In this document: positions 19,413-27,501 of the stretch, in pieces | How positions within the stretch are numbered: the first letter of the stretch is position 1 | How the letters are laid out: each line of letters starts with the position of its first letter | Origin: Tumebacillus amylolyticus | GTDB taxonomy: Bacteria > Bacillota > Bacilli > Tumebacillales > Tumebacillaceae | Reading direction: 5' to 3' | DNA: 64,000 bases | NCBI RefSeq assembly: GCF_016722965.1 | Contig: NZ_JAEQNB010000002.1 | Coordinates: 590,363 to 654,362, forward strand | Position numbers and translations under genes: made by a program | The notes under the pieces: model-generated | What the model saw: the letters and a program-made list of their open reading frames with translations, nothing else | The model's database searches: none | What the model was told of the DNA's origin: nothing

Positions 19413-22127
19413 CTACGCTTCCTCCCCACGGCCGTGCCGGCTGATTTCAATGATCGTCTCCGATACATACCGCTCTGGGAACCCGAGGTTTTCCACCTCG
19501 TCCACATCCGGCAGCGTCTCCTCGATTTTCAGTCCCAACTGGGAATCGAGGATCAGCTTGCCAAACACGCGCACCATGAGCGGGTTGGCAAAGTCAATGT
19601 ACTGCGGTTTCATTTTGGTGAAATTAACCATCTCAGGTGTGGCATCCTCTGCTTTTTCCTCGTCGCCAAGTATGCCGTACGGGTCTTCCCCCCGCCCCAT
19701 CTTGGTTAATTTCACAAAGACTCGCTGGGGAAGCCCGATACTCCGGTACCACTCCTGTACGCGGGTGAACCATTCAAACTCTTCTTCCTTCGCCCCACGC
19801 ATCGGCAGTTGTGTGCGAGGTACGAGCCATTTGCGGCGGGACAGCACCACAGAGCCGATTCGCAAACGCGGGTAATATCGGATCGCCTCTTGACGTTGTT
19901 CATAACTCAGTTCGTGCTCGATCATCATGTACAAGTTGGTCGGCAGGAGGGAGTTGCTGAATTGGTTCATGAGCAGACGCGTCAAGCCCGGAATCAGCAT
20001 CGGCATCAAAGATCCGAAAAAGTGGACATGGAATTTTCCGATGTTTGGATGATAGAGCATCACCCGGTCGGTGGCGCGGTCATATACGAAGGACACCTCC
20101 GACCACTCCACAGGTTGCACATCGGGCGAATTTCGCCGCGTCACAGGCAGGTCGGCAAACGTCAATTCGTGCGAAGTCAGCGCTCCGTGGAGGTTGGCGT
20201 TGAATCCGTAGACGCCTGCCATTTCCACAAGCGGGTTCGTCTCTTCAAAAAGGTCGGATAAATAGGCTTGCAACTCCTGACGCACTCCCTGTTCCTCATA
20301 GGCGGGCAAGAATCGGGAGTAGAACGTCATCAGACCTGGATACGCTTGGTTGAGCACATAGAGGCTGTCCTCTCCGCGCTCCACCCATTGTCCAAACACA
20401 TCGTTCGAGACCACGCGGTTCTGATACACGTCTGGGATTCTGTCGATGAAACCCTGCAACTCTTCCACCGTCAGCTCTACCTCTGCGTCTCCCAACCACT
20501 TGGATTGGAGCAGTTGGGCAAACTCCAGATTCAACTCATTGAGGATGCGAATGGAGTCGATGTCGTTGGCGACGTCAAGGTCAACAAGCAATGCGCCGGT
20601 CGCCAACGTCTTCCTGAACTGTTCGTGGATCGGAACCAACTTGTGGATGAAAGAGGCCGTGTCCGTACACACTCCGTCCTCCCCATACAACCGGACAAAC
20701 TCACGCGCCGTCGCCGTCTGTGCCCGATAGCGGGAATCAAAGATCGGCCCGAGTTGTTGGTACAGCTTCAGCGCCTCCAACACCTTGGCATAGCGGGACT
20801 CTGACACCGGCTGAATCTCTTTCAGCAACGCGTCTTCATAAAACAACAGCGACAGGGTATCCTGTGCCGCCTGCAAACCAAGCAGTTCGAACAATCCGCT
20901 CATCACGTCCCGTATGCGGGAGAGGAGAGCAGCTCGCGCATCTGCTTGCGCCTGCTGATATTCCTGCACCATCGACTGGACCATCCGAAGGGCCTCTCTC
21001 GTTCGCGTCGCCGCTTCTCCCGGCCAGGAGTCGATGTACAGCAAGATATCTCCCAAGAGGTCATCGGTTTGCTCCGGCACATCGACCGCCGGCTCCAAGA
21101 CCGTGAGCGAGATCAACTGTGCCAAATAACCTTCCACTTGCGCAGATGTAGACATCTCCCCGAACGAATCCACCAACTCGCGATACGTGAGGGTACCTTC
21201 CGGGGCTGCTCGGAGCAATTCGACGACGTGTTGCAACGGCGGGCTGTAATCCAGTTTGACGTACGCTTCCTGCGTTTTGAACACCCGGGCTCGGTTTTTC
21301 GCATCGTCAACGCGGCGCATCAACATCAATTTGTTGCTCTTGGAGACCACAATGGCGCCATGCAGACGATAGCTGAGGTTCTCGCGGATTTCCGGTTGCT
21401 CTGTCAACGCGTGCAAGACGCGCCGGAGATGCACCTGGTTCATCGAAACCGAACTTTGAAAAGAAGGAGCTCTCTCTACGGGAGTCACCGCTTCTTCTCC
21501 ATTTGTCCAGCGTTCCATCCCGACCGCCGTGAAATGAGAAAACGGACTGGTCTTCATCACCGTCCGAGTCAGGACGGTAGTGAGCGTCAGTTCCACTTTG
21601 CGCAGGCGGGCATTTTGTTCTTCCAACGGAGTCTGTATATACTTCATCAATTTCGAATGCAGGTCGAGCGAGGTGAGCACGACCCCTTTTCGAAAATTGG
21701 AATCCTTCGCAAGTTGTTGCATCACCTGACGAGCGTTGTGCAATTCTTGCTCATAGGTGTTGCGGGCTGTTGCTTCAATTTCCGGAACTCTTGCATTGGC
21801 GTTCTCCCACTCGCGCATGCGGGTGAGCAGTTCCTCTGACAATTCGTCAGCAAAAGAGTCGGCGCTCTGTTTCAGAGCCCGGCCGTTAAAGAGATCTCGT
21901 TTATAACGGATCAACTGGTTGCGTAAAACATCCGATTGCATTTTGGGAACAGCTGCTTCCAACGCTTCGACGAGGGACGGAGTGTGAGCAGCAAGCCACC
22001 GTCGGAGTGTGGCCAGTTCTTGCAACTGGGTGACCGTTTGCAACGCTTGCATCTCCTGCAATCCATGCAACGGCATACCCGCGACCCTCCGCATGATGTA
22101 CGGAGCTTTGCTGTACCTTTCACTCAT
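19413..22127 (-). CDS. LanB-type dehydratase N-terminal protein (tRNA-Glu-dependent Ser/Thr glutamylation)
   Basis: 904-aa protein with the size and composition of the N-terminal glutamylation domain of class I lantibiotic dehydratases, split from its elimination domain as in thiopeptide systems (TbtB, TclK, LazB). Family-like stretches are MKTSPFSHFTAVGMERW, SLSYRLH-type repeats in the middle, and the C-terminal VMLYHPNIGKFHVHFFGSLMP and PRLRIGSVVLSRRKWLVPR. It should use Glu-tRNA to glutamylate Ser/Thr of the core before elimination. The ATG at 22127 has GGAGGG eight bases upstream. It is the first enzyme gene after the precursors, separated by a hairpin. Confidence 0.92.
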   Translation of the reverse strand: MSERYSKAPYIMRRVAGMPLHGLQEMQALQTVTQLQELATLRRWLAAHTPSLVEALEAAVPKMQSDVLRNQLIRYKRDLFNGRALKQSADSFADELSEELLTRMREWENANARVPEIEATARNTYEQELHNARQVMQQLAKDSNFRKGVVLTSLDLHSKLMKYIQTPLEEQNARLRKVELTLTTVLTRTVMKTSPFSHFTAVGMERWTNGEEAVTPVERAPSFQSSVSMNQVHLRRVLHALTEQPEIRENLSYRLHGAIVVSKSNKLMLMRRVDDAKNRARVFKTQEAYVKLDYSPPLQHVVELLRAAPEGTLTYRELVDSFGEMSTSAQVEGYLAQLISLTVLEPAVDVPEQTDDLLGDILLYIDSWPGEAATRTREALRMVQSMVQEYQQAQADARAALLSRIRDVMSGLFELLGLQAAQDTLSLLFYEDALLKEIQPVSESRYAKVLEALKLYQQLGPIFDSRYRAQTATAREFVRLYGEDGVCTDTASFIHKLVPIHEQFRKTLATGALLVDLDVANDIDSIRILNELNLEFAQLLQSKWLGDAEVELTVEELQGFIDRIPDVYQNRVVSNDVFGQWVERGEDSLYVLNQAYPGLMTFYSRFLPAYEEQGVRQELQAYLSDLFEETNPLVEMAGVYGFNANLHGALTSHELTFADLPVTRRNSPDVQPVEWSEVSFVYDRATDRVMLYHPNIGKFHVHFFGSLMPMLIPGLTRLLMNQFSNSLLPTNLYMMIEHELSYEQRQEAIRYYPRLRIGSVVLSRRKWLVPRTQLPMRGAKEEEFEWFTRVQEWYRSIGLPQRVFVKLTKMGRGEDPYGILGDEEKAEDATPEMVNFTKMKPQYIDFANPLMVRVFGKLILDSQLGLKIEETLPDVDEVENLGFPERYVSETIIEISRHGRGEEA

Positions 22128-22188
22128 AAGACATTCCCTCCTTAATCCCGAACAAATTGGCATTGTTTGTGATAAAATGAAATAGAAT

Positions 22189-22228
22189 GGTGATGCGGCA
22201 CGATGAGGCAACATCCTGCCGCATCACC
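22189..22228. terminator. Perfect 12-bp hairpin between precursor genes and enzyme genes
   Basis: GGTGATGCGGCA (22189-22200) pairs perfectly with TGCCGCATCACC (22217-22228) around a 16-nt loop. It has no strong T-run, so it may be a leaky attenuator or an mRNA stability/processing element raising precursor over enzyme expression (inference). A diverged copy lies at 23092-23129 after the first precursor gene. Confidence 0.6.
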
Positions 22229-22255
22229 ACGTTGACTTACGGTTTTGCGTTCTTC

Positions 22256-22417
22256 TTACATCGATTCTTCAAGAGCGCAGCAGGAGGAAGAGCCGCAGGT
22301 GGAGCAGGTGTTGGAGGAGGAGGAACCGGAAGATGCAGCCGTTTCCGGCAGAGCCATTGCATCGTTCAGGTCCATAACTTCCAGACCGGTAACTTCCAAG
22401 CCTTTGAATTTTTCCAT
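22256..22417 (-). CDS. Thiopeptide precursor peptide, copy 1
   Basis: 53-aa precursor. Leader residues 1-28 are MEKFKGLEVTGLEVMDL, then NDAMALPETAA, which resembles lactazole-type thiopeptide leaders (ending ALPENGA). The predicted core begins at S29: SSGSSSSNTCSTCGSSSCC, followed by a tail ALEESM. It contains four Cys (38, 41, 46, 47) and many Ser/Thr available for dehydration. The SCC at 45-47 resembles the SCC of thiocillin, where the Ser is the second cycloaddition partner. A ribosome site (GGAGGTG) precedes the ATG. It is the promoter-distal copy, directly before the dehydratase gene. Confidence 0.92.
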   Translation of the reverse strand: MEKFKGLEVTGLEVMDLNDAMALPETAASSGSSSSNTCSTCGSSSCCALEESM

Positions 22418-22455
22418 CGTATTCACCTCCTTCCGTCTACGGTTTTGCGGTGTTC

Positions 22456-22620
22456 TTACATCGCTTCTTCGAGAATCGAGCAGCAGGAGGAGGAACCGCA
22501 GGTCGAGCAGGTGTCGGAGGAGGAGGAACCGGAGGATGCAGCCGTTTCCGGCAGAGCCATTGCATCATTCAGGTCCATGACTTCAAGACCAGTAACTTCC
22601 AAGCCTTTGAATTTTTCCAT
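22456..22620 (-). CDS. Thiopeptide precursor peptide, copy 2 (N36D, longer tail)
   Basis: 54-aa precursor with a leader identical to copy 1. The core differs at residue 36 (Asp instead of Asn), and after the CC pair the tail reads SILEEAM rather than ALEESM. All four Cys and all core Ser/Thr are kept. Preceded by AGGAGGTG. If matured it would give a charge variant of the product. Third in order after the promoter at about 22980. Confidence 0.92.
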   Translation of the reverse strand: MEKFKGLEVTGLEVMDLNDAMALPETAASSGSSSSDTCSTCGSSSCCSILEEAM

Positions 22621-22659
22621 TGTTTTCACCTCCTTTCCGTCTACGGTTTTGCGTGGTTT

Positions 22660-22818
22660 TTACATTTCTGCTTGAGCGCAGCAGGAGGAGGAACCACAGG
22701 TGGAGCAAGTGTTGGAGGAGGAGGAACCGGAGGATGCAGCCGTTTCCGGCAGAGCCATTGCATCATTCAGGTCCATGACTTCAAGACCGGTGATTTCCAA
22801 GCCTTTGAATTTTTCCAT
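22660..22818 (-). CDS. Thiopeptide precursor peptide, copy 3 (tail AQAEM)
   Basis: 52-aa precursor. Leader identical apart from V9I. Core SSGSSSSNTCSTCGSSSCC as in copies 1 and 4, tail AQAEM, which is strikingly like the lactazole precursor tail (AQPQDM). Two Cys codons and one Thr codon differ synonymously from the other copies, showing that the amino-acid sequence is under selection. It is the first gene after its own promoter and leader region. Confidence 0.92.
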   Translation of the reverse strand: MEKFKGLEITGLEVMDLNDAMALPETAASSGSSSSNTCSTCGSSSCCAQAEM

Positions 22819-23156
22819 TGTTTTCACCTCCTTTCAATCTGAGAGGTCCCAGGCACACCGTTCCAACAGGGGCGGCGTGTCTGTTTGCGTTGCGCGTTTG
22901 TCACGGTGTTTAATCAGATCACCTGTTAGGGTTAAATCTAATTCATCGAGGTGTTTAGTTACCCTCAATTTACCATGTCCAATCCGCATATTCAAGATTA
23001 AAAATTTATATTTTCTGACTTGACAGAAAATACACTCAACTATGTATCAATCCTGTTTTACAAAAACGAATCTGTCGGCCCCTGTCAATGGGTGATGCGA
23101 CACAAGGAGGCAACCTCGTGCCACATCACTCGTTGACTCGAGGTGATGCGGTGTTC
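22819..23156 (-). promoter_or_regulatory. Promoter-leader region of precursor copy 3, plus hairpin after copy 4
   Basis: No gene of its own. On the minus strand it holds TTGAAT (22995-22990), a 17-base spacer and TAAATT (22972-22967), then a roughly 140-base leader with an AACAG/CTGTT stem-loop element that is also found before copy 4. Upstream are GAAAATACACTCAA (plus strand, 23026-23039) and a perfect inverted repeat TTTTCTG/CAGAAAA (23011-23017, 23024-23030) that could be an operator. A hairpin (23092-23103 with 23118-23129) lies behind copy 4. Confidence 0.6.
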
Positions 23157-23318
23157 TTACATCGATTCTTCCAGAGCACAGCAGGAGGAGGAACCGCAGG
23201 TGGAGCAAGTGTTGGAAGAGGAGGAACCGGAGGATGCAGCCGTTTCCGGCAGAGCCATTGCATCATTCAGGTCCATGACTTCCAAACCGGTAACTTCCAA
23301 GCCTTTGAATTTTTCCAT
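23157..23318 (-). CDS. Thiopeptide precursor peptide, copy 4 (promoter-proximal)
   Basis: 53-aa precursor identical in protein sequence to copy 1 but with some different codons. It has its own promoter-leader upstream and a hairpin behind it, so it probably forms a separate short transcript as well as leading the operon. Start at 23318 with AAAGGAGGTG seven bases upstream. Four near-identical precursor genes also occur in the thiocillin cluster (tclE-H). Confidence 0.92.
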   Translation of the reverse strand: MEKFKGLEVTGLEVMDLNDAMALPETAASSGSSSSNTCSTCGSSSCCALEESM

Positions 23319-23743
23319 TGTTTTCACCTCCTTTCAAAGCCTGAAAATTCAATTATTTTTTCCAACAGGGGGAGCGTGCCTGTTTGCGTTACACGCTAGA
23401 CAGGCATTTCGTTTCAGCCCCTTATTATCGCTTAATTTAATTTTTCTGATTTGTTTCCGTGGTTTCAATTTACCACGTTTACACCTCCGCTTCAACCACA
23501 ATAATAAAGTTTTTCAGTTAAAATTACCACTTTACTCAAATACGAAAGTATACTCAATTTCACATTGTAGCCGTTCTACTTGATGCCCAATCCACGCGCA
23601 ACCCGATCTGGTTCCGACCCCGTGCAAAACTCACTTCGGCGTAGGGCTGATCCGTCATTCCCCTCTATTTCCTCCCTCTTTTTCCGTGTATGCCTCCACG
23701 AGACGTTTTGAGAGCGATTTTTTTCTATTGTCGAACAAAAAAA
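23319..23743 (-). promoter_or_regulatory. Main promoter-leader region of the thiopeptide cluster
   Basis: AT-rich, gene-free. Minus strand: TTGAAG (23495-23490), 17-base spacer, TAAATT (23472-23467), exactly 500 bp from the equivalent promoter of copy 3. Upstream lies GAAAGTATACTCAA (plus strand, 23544-23557; 12 of 14 match the copy at 23026), preceded by a second TTGAGT-like repeat. The leader contains a GCCTGT/ACAGGC stem-loop (about 23377-23404). A TTGTCGAA (0A-box-like) lies at about 23729-23736. Confidence 0.55.
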
Positions 23744-23772
23744 ACCGACCCAGTCGTTCAATGGGTCGGTCT
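23737..23772 (-). terminator. Terminator of uvrB
   Basis: ACCGACCCA (23744-23752) pairs with TGGGTCGGT (23762-23770), followed on the minus strand by a run of T. It insulates uvrB from the thiopeptide promoter region. Confidence 0.88.
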
Positions 23773-23793
23773 TCCAACGTTTACGTTTCAGGT

Positions 23794-25776
23794 TTACGAG
23801 GCTTTCAATTCCAAAATGATGTCGCGCAACTCGGCGGCACGTTCGAACTGCAACGCTTTGGCGGCGTCCTTCATTTCTTGTTCCAGCTTCAGGATCAGTT
23901 GCTCGCGGTCTTTTTTGGACATCTTGTCGACGCCTTTTTCGATGATGAACGATTCCTTCTCGGCGGTGGCGACCGCTTCGATGACGTCGCGGACTTTTTT
24001 GTTGACGGTGGTCGGGGTGATGCCGTGCTTCTCGTTGAACTCCATCTGGATCTTGCGACGGCGTTCCGTTTCTCGGATCGCGATGTCCATCGACTTGGTC
24101 ATTTTGTCCGCGTACATGATGACTTCGCCGCCTGCGTTACGCGCGGCGCGACCGATGGTCTGGATCAGCGAGCGCTCGGCACGCAGGAAGCCCTCTTTGT
24201 CGGCGTCGAGGATCGTGACCAGCGAGACTTCCGGCAAGTCCAAGCCTTCGCGCAGCAAGTTGATCCCGATCAGCACGTCGAATACACCCAGACGCAGGTC
24301 GCGCAAGATCATCATCCGCTCAATCGTCTTGATATCGGAGTGCAGATAGCGCACTTTGATCCCCAATTCCTTGAGGTAGTCGGTGAGGTCCTCGGCCATT
24401 TTTTTCGTGAGGGTGGTGACGAGGACGCGCTCGTCTTTGGCGATGCGCTTGTTGATCTCGCCGACCATGTCGTCGATCTGGCCTTTGATCGGGCGCACGT
24501 GGATCACCGGGTCGAGCAAGCCTGTCGGACGGATGATCTGCTCGACCACTTGGGTGCTGTGGTCCGCTTCGTAGGCGCTCGGTGTCGCCGATACGTAGAT
24601 CGCTTGGTTGACTTTGTTCTCGAACTCCTCGAACTTCATCGGGCGGTTGTCTTTCGCCGACGGCAGACGGAAGCCGTGGTCGACCAGCATGTTTTTGCGC
24701 GCTTGGTCCCCGTTGAACATGCCGCCGATCTGCGGGATCGTGACATGCGACTCGTCGATGATCAGCAAGTAGTCTTCCGGGAAAAAGTCGAACAGCGTGT
24801 GCGGCGCACTGCCCGGCGGACGACCCTCCATGTGGCGCGAGTAGTTCTCGATGCCGGAGCAGAACCCGATCTCCAGCATCATCTCGATGTCGTAGTTCGT
24901 GCGCTGTTCCAACCGCTGGGCTTCCAGCAGCTTCCCGGCATCGCGCAACGCGGTCAGTTGGGCTTCCAACTCCTCGCGAATCTCTGCGACGGCGCGTTGC
25001 AAATTGTCACCGGACGTGACAAAGTGAGACGCCGGATAGATCGAGACGTGGTTGCGCGTGCCGAGAATTTCGCCGGTCACGGTATCCACTTCGGTGATGC
25101 GGTCGATCTCGTCGCCGAAAAATTCCACGCGCACGGCCTGCTCCGAGCGCGACACGGGGAAGATCTCCACCACGTCTCCGCGCACACGGAACGTCCCGCG
25201 TTGGAAGTTGATGTCGTTGCGCTCGTACTGCATGTCGACGAGCTTGCGCAGCACTTCGTCGCGCGGCTTCTCCATGCCCGGTCGCAAGGACAGGACGAAT
25301 TTGCCGTACTCTTCCGGCGAACCCAAGCCGTAAATGGAAGAGACGGAAGCCACGACGATGACATCTCGGCGCTCCAACAGGGCCATCGTGGCGCTGTGGC
25401 GCAGTTTGTCGATCTCGTCGTTGATCTTCGCATCCTTCTCAATAAAAGTATCGGAAGACGGGATGTACGCTTCCGGTTGGTAGTAGTCGTAGTAGGAAAC
25501 AAAATACTCCACAGCGTTGTCCGGGAAAAACTCCTTGAACTCTGCGTGCAATTGCGCCGCGAGAGTTTTGTTGTGCGCCATGATCAGGGTCGGTCTGTTC
25601 ACTTGCGAGATGACGTTGGCCATCGTGAATGTCTTGCCCGTACCGGTCGCACCGAGCAAGGTCTGGTGTTTGCTCCCGGACTTCAGCCCTTCCACAAGTT
25701 GTGCAATGGCTTTCGGTTGGTCCCCGCGCGGTTCGTATTCGGATGCCAGTTTGAATTGAATGTTCTCACGTTCCAT
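23794..25776 (-). CDS. uvrB: UvrABC excinuclease subunit B
   Basis: 660-aa central nucleotide-excision-repair protein: a helicase-like ATPase that takes over damaged DNA from UvrA and recruits UvrC. Walker A is GATGTGKT, the DEAD-like box is IIDESH, the beta-hairpin region [18 protein letters not shown] is present, and motifs QTIGRAARN and a C-terminal UVR domain ([14 protein letters not shown]) close the protein. Length matches Bacillus UvrB (661 aa). The start at 25776 has GGAGGTG nine bases upstream. A possible LexA-type site lies in the promoter. Confidence 0.98.
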   Translation of the reverse strand: MERENIQFKLASEYEPRGDQPKAIAQLVEGLKSGSKHQTLLGATGTGKTFTMANVISQVNRPTLIMAHNKTLAAQLHAEFKEFFPDNAVEYFVSYYDYYQPEAYIPSSDTFIEKDAKINDEIDKLRHSATMALLERRDVIVVASVSSIYGLGSPEEYGKFVLSLRPGMEKPRDEVLRKLVDMQYERNDINFQRGTFRVRGDVVEIFPVSRSEQAVRVEFFGDEIDRITEVDTVTGEILGTRNHVSIYPASHFVTSGDNLQRAVAEIREELEAQLTALRDAGKLLEAQRLEQRTNYDIEMMLEIGFCSGIENYSRHMEGRPPGSAPHTLFDFFPEDYLLIIDESHVTIPQIGGMFNGDQARKNMLVDHGFRLPSAKDNRPMKFEEFENKVNQAIYVSATPSAYEADHSTQVVEQIIRPTGLLDPVIHVRPIKGQIDDMVGEINKRIAKDERVLVTTLTKKMAEDLTDYLKELGIKVRYLHSDIKTIERMMILRDLRLGVFDVLIGINLLREGLDLPEVSLVTILDADKEGFLRAERSLIQTIGRAARNAGGEVIMYADKMTKSMDIAIRETERRRKIQMEFNEKHGITPTTVNKKVRDVIEAVATAEKESFIIEKGVDKMSKKDREQLILKLEQEMKDAAKALQFERAAELRDIILELKAS

Positions 25777-25809
25777 CGAAGAAGGCACCTCCATTTCTAT
25801 CAAGTTCCA

Positions 25810-25837
25810 TTATACACGAAAACCGAACGTACATACG
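25810..25837 (-). promoter_or_regulatory. uvrB promoter with a LexA-like site
   Basis: TATAAT on the minus strand (25815-25810), with CGAACGTACATACG (plus, 25824-25837) just upstream. The left half fits the Bacillus SOS box CGAAC-N4-GTTCG perfectly, the right half only partly, so LexA control is plausible but weakly supported. A bidirectional hairpin (GGTGAGAGCC/GGCTCTCACC, 25844-25866) immediately precedes it and can end the motB transcript. Confidence 0.4.
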
Positions 25838-25870
25838 TAAAAAAGGTGAGAGCCGGGCTCTCACCTTTTT
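25838..25870 (-). terminator. Terminator after motB
   Basis: AAAGGTGAGAGCC pairs with GGCTCTCACCTTT with almost no loop, flanked by A and T runs on both sides. It ends motAB on the minus strand. Confidence 0.8.
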
Positions 25871-25884
25871 CCGAAACTGCGATT

Positions 25885-26700
25885 CTATTGTTGGATCGGT
25901 TGCGTCGTGCCTTCCGGGTCGAGCGGCGAGATCGAGTTCATCTGGTACTTGCGCATGACGATCAAGTTCACTCGACGGTTTTGCGCACGGTGCTCGTCCG
26001 AATCGTTCGCCACGAGCGGAACGGTGTCCGCATAGCCGACAGCATGCAAGCGTTCATGTTGAACGCCCGTGCCTTCGAAGAAATGCAGGACGTTGATCGC
26101 ACGTTGCGAAGACAACTCCCAGTTCGACGGGAAGCGTCCGGAGGTCATCGGCACGTTGTCGGTGTGACCTTCGACGGCGATCTCGTTGGGCAGAATGCTC
26201 AAGAATTGCGACATCCCGCCGAGCAGTTTCTGCGCTTCCGGCTTGAGTTCCGCACGACCGGAGTCGTACAGCGCCGCATCGGAGAGCGTAATCTGCACAC
26301 CCTTGGCATTCTCCAGCACGTTGATCTGACCGGCGAGGCCGTTGTCGTTGACGAACTTCTCGATTTGCTTTTTGAGGTCGTCGAGCTTTTGCTGCTCCTG
26401 TTCTTGCTGAGCCGCCGCTTTGGGGTCTTTGGTCGGTTGTTGGTTCGGAGTGTTCGATTCCGGACGACGCGAGACCAGACCGGTTTGCCCCATGTTCTGC
26501 AACTGAATTTGGTTGCTCGCTTTGAGGGCTTTGTTCAGCGACACCGAGAGCGAATCGAACTTCGATTGGTCGATGGACGACATGGCGTACATGATGACGA
26601 AGAAGATCATGAGCAAGGTGATCAAGTCGGAATAGGTGATCAGCCAGCGTTCATGGTTCTCGTGCGCGCCGCCGTGATTTTTCTTACGCCGACTCGACAT
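25885..26700 (-). CDS. motB: Flagellar motor stator protein MotB
   Basis: 271-aa stator subunit. A basic N-terminus is followed by a single membrane segment ITYSDLITLLMIFFVIMYAMSS with the essential proton-carrying Asp at residue 25. A linker rich in Gln precedes the C-terminal OmpA-like peptidoglycan-binding domain (about 140-260), with VEGHTDNVP and QRAINVLHFF...GYADTVP...NRRVNLIV. It overlaps motA by 17 bases. Could be the sodium-type MotS; ion choice cannot be read with certainty. Confidence 0.92.
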   Translation of the reverse strand: MSSRRKKNHGGAHENHERWLITYSDLITLLMIFFVIMYAMSSIDQSKFDSLSVSLNKALKASNQIQLQNMGQTGLVSRRPESNTPNQQPTKDPKAAAQQEQEQQKLDDLKKQIEKFVNDNGLAGQINVLENAKGVQITLSDAALYDSGRAELKPEAQKLLGGMSQFLSILPNEIAVEGHTDNVPMTSGRFPSNWELSSQRAINVLHFFEGTGVQHERLHAVGYADTVPLVANDSDEHRAQNRRVNLIVMRKYQMNSISPLDPEGTTQPIQQ

Positions 26701-27478
26701 TGGCTTCCCCTACCTCTGCCTTAGGATCACGCAGTTTCGGCGCCAAGAACGCCTTGAGTTTCTGTCCGAGGATGTTCGGGTTCTCGCCCGCTTGGATCGA
26801 CAGGATGCCTTCGATCATCAGCTCGCGGATCAGAACTTCCTGTTTGGTGCGGTTTTTCAACTTGGTGCCGATCGGCAGGTAGATGACGTTCGCCGAGGCC
26901 ACGCCGTACAAAGTAGCGATAAATGCAGTTGCGATCTGCGGGCCGAGGGAGTTGACGTCCGACAGGTTGCCAAGTACGTGGACGAGACCCATTACGGTCC
27001 CGATAATCCCCATCGTCGGTGCGAAACCGCCCGCTTGATCGAACGGTTGCGCGCCTTTTTCGTGACGGGATTCGATGAACGACAATTCGGTTTCCAACAT
27101 GCTGCGCACGAGGTCCGGGTCGACGCCGTCGACGACGAGGCGAATGCCGTTTTTGAAGAATTCGTCGTCATAGGTCTCGATCTTCTCCTCGAGCGCGAGA
27201 ATCCCTTCGCGACGGGCGGTGGTCGCCAGCGACACCAGTTCGGTGATCGTGTCCATCGGGTCTTTCGGTTTGTAGGTGAAGGCGACCTTGATGATCTTCG
27301 GAAGTTCCTTCAACTGTTCCATTGGCGTGGCCAACATGACCGCGCCGAACGTCCCGCCGAATACGATGAGAGCTGCGGTCGGAGATAACAGAGCACCCAG
27401 TTCCCCGCCCTCACCCATGAAGCCGCCTAACAGGCCCCCAATGCCGAGAATTAAACCAAGCAGTGTGGTAATGTCCAT
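26684..27478 (-). CDS. motA: Flagellar motor stator protein MotA
   Basis: 264-aa polytopic stator subunit with four membrane segments (about 3-20, 30-50, 150-170 and 180-205). The MotA/ExbB hallmark AGGFAPTMGIIGTVMGLVHVLGNL is present, as are the conserved prolines around segment 4 and the charged cytoplasmic loop (KIETYDDEFFKNGIRLVVDG). The ATG at 27478 has GGAGGA upstream. It forms an operon with motB, terminated before uvrB. The placement between minJ-like and uvrB differs from B. subtilis. Confidence 0.93.
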   Translation of the reverse strand: MDITTLLGLILGIGGLLGGFMGEGGELGALLSPTAALIVFGGTFGAVMLATPMEQLKELPKIIKVAFTYKPKDPMDTITELVSLATTARREGILALEEKIETYDDEFFKNGIRLVVDGVDPDLVRSMLETELSFIESRHEKGAQPFDQAGGFAPTMGIIGTVMGLVHVLGNLSDVNSLGPQIATAFIATLYGVASANVIYLPIGTKLKNRTKQEVLIRELMIEGILSIQAGENPNILGQKLKAFLAPKLRDPKAEVGEANVESA

Positions 27479-27501
27479 GACGAATCCTCCACTTTCTCTA
27501 G

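Noticed and set aside
9872..23318. Class I lantibiotic cluster
   Set aside because: The LanB-type proteins are split and no LanC cyclase or lantibiotic-type leader is present; YcaO, ocin-ThiF, SagB and the extra SpaB_C protein fit a thiopeptide.
22245..23583. Plus-strand Glu-rich and Gly-rich repeated peptides, or a CRISPR/tandem-repeat array
   Set aside because: The repeat is explained by four precursor genes on the minus strand, each with start, ribosome site and stop; units are about 200-500 bp, not short repeats with spacers.
23686..26724. Long plus-strand open frame opposite uvrB and motB (1012 codons)
   Set aside because: Spans two unrelated genes and their terminators in antisense; composition typical of a shadow frame.
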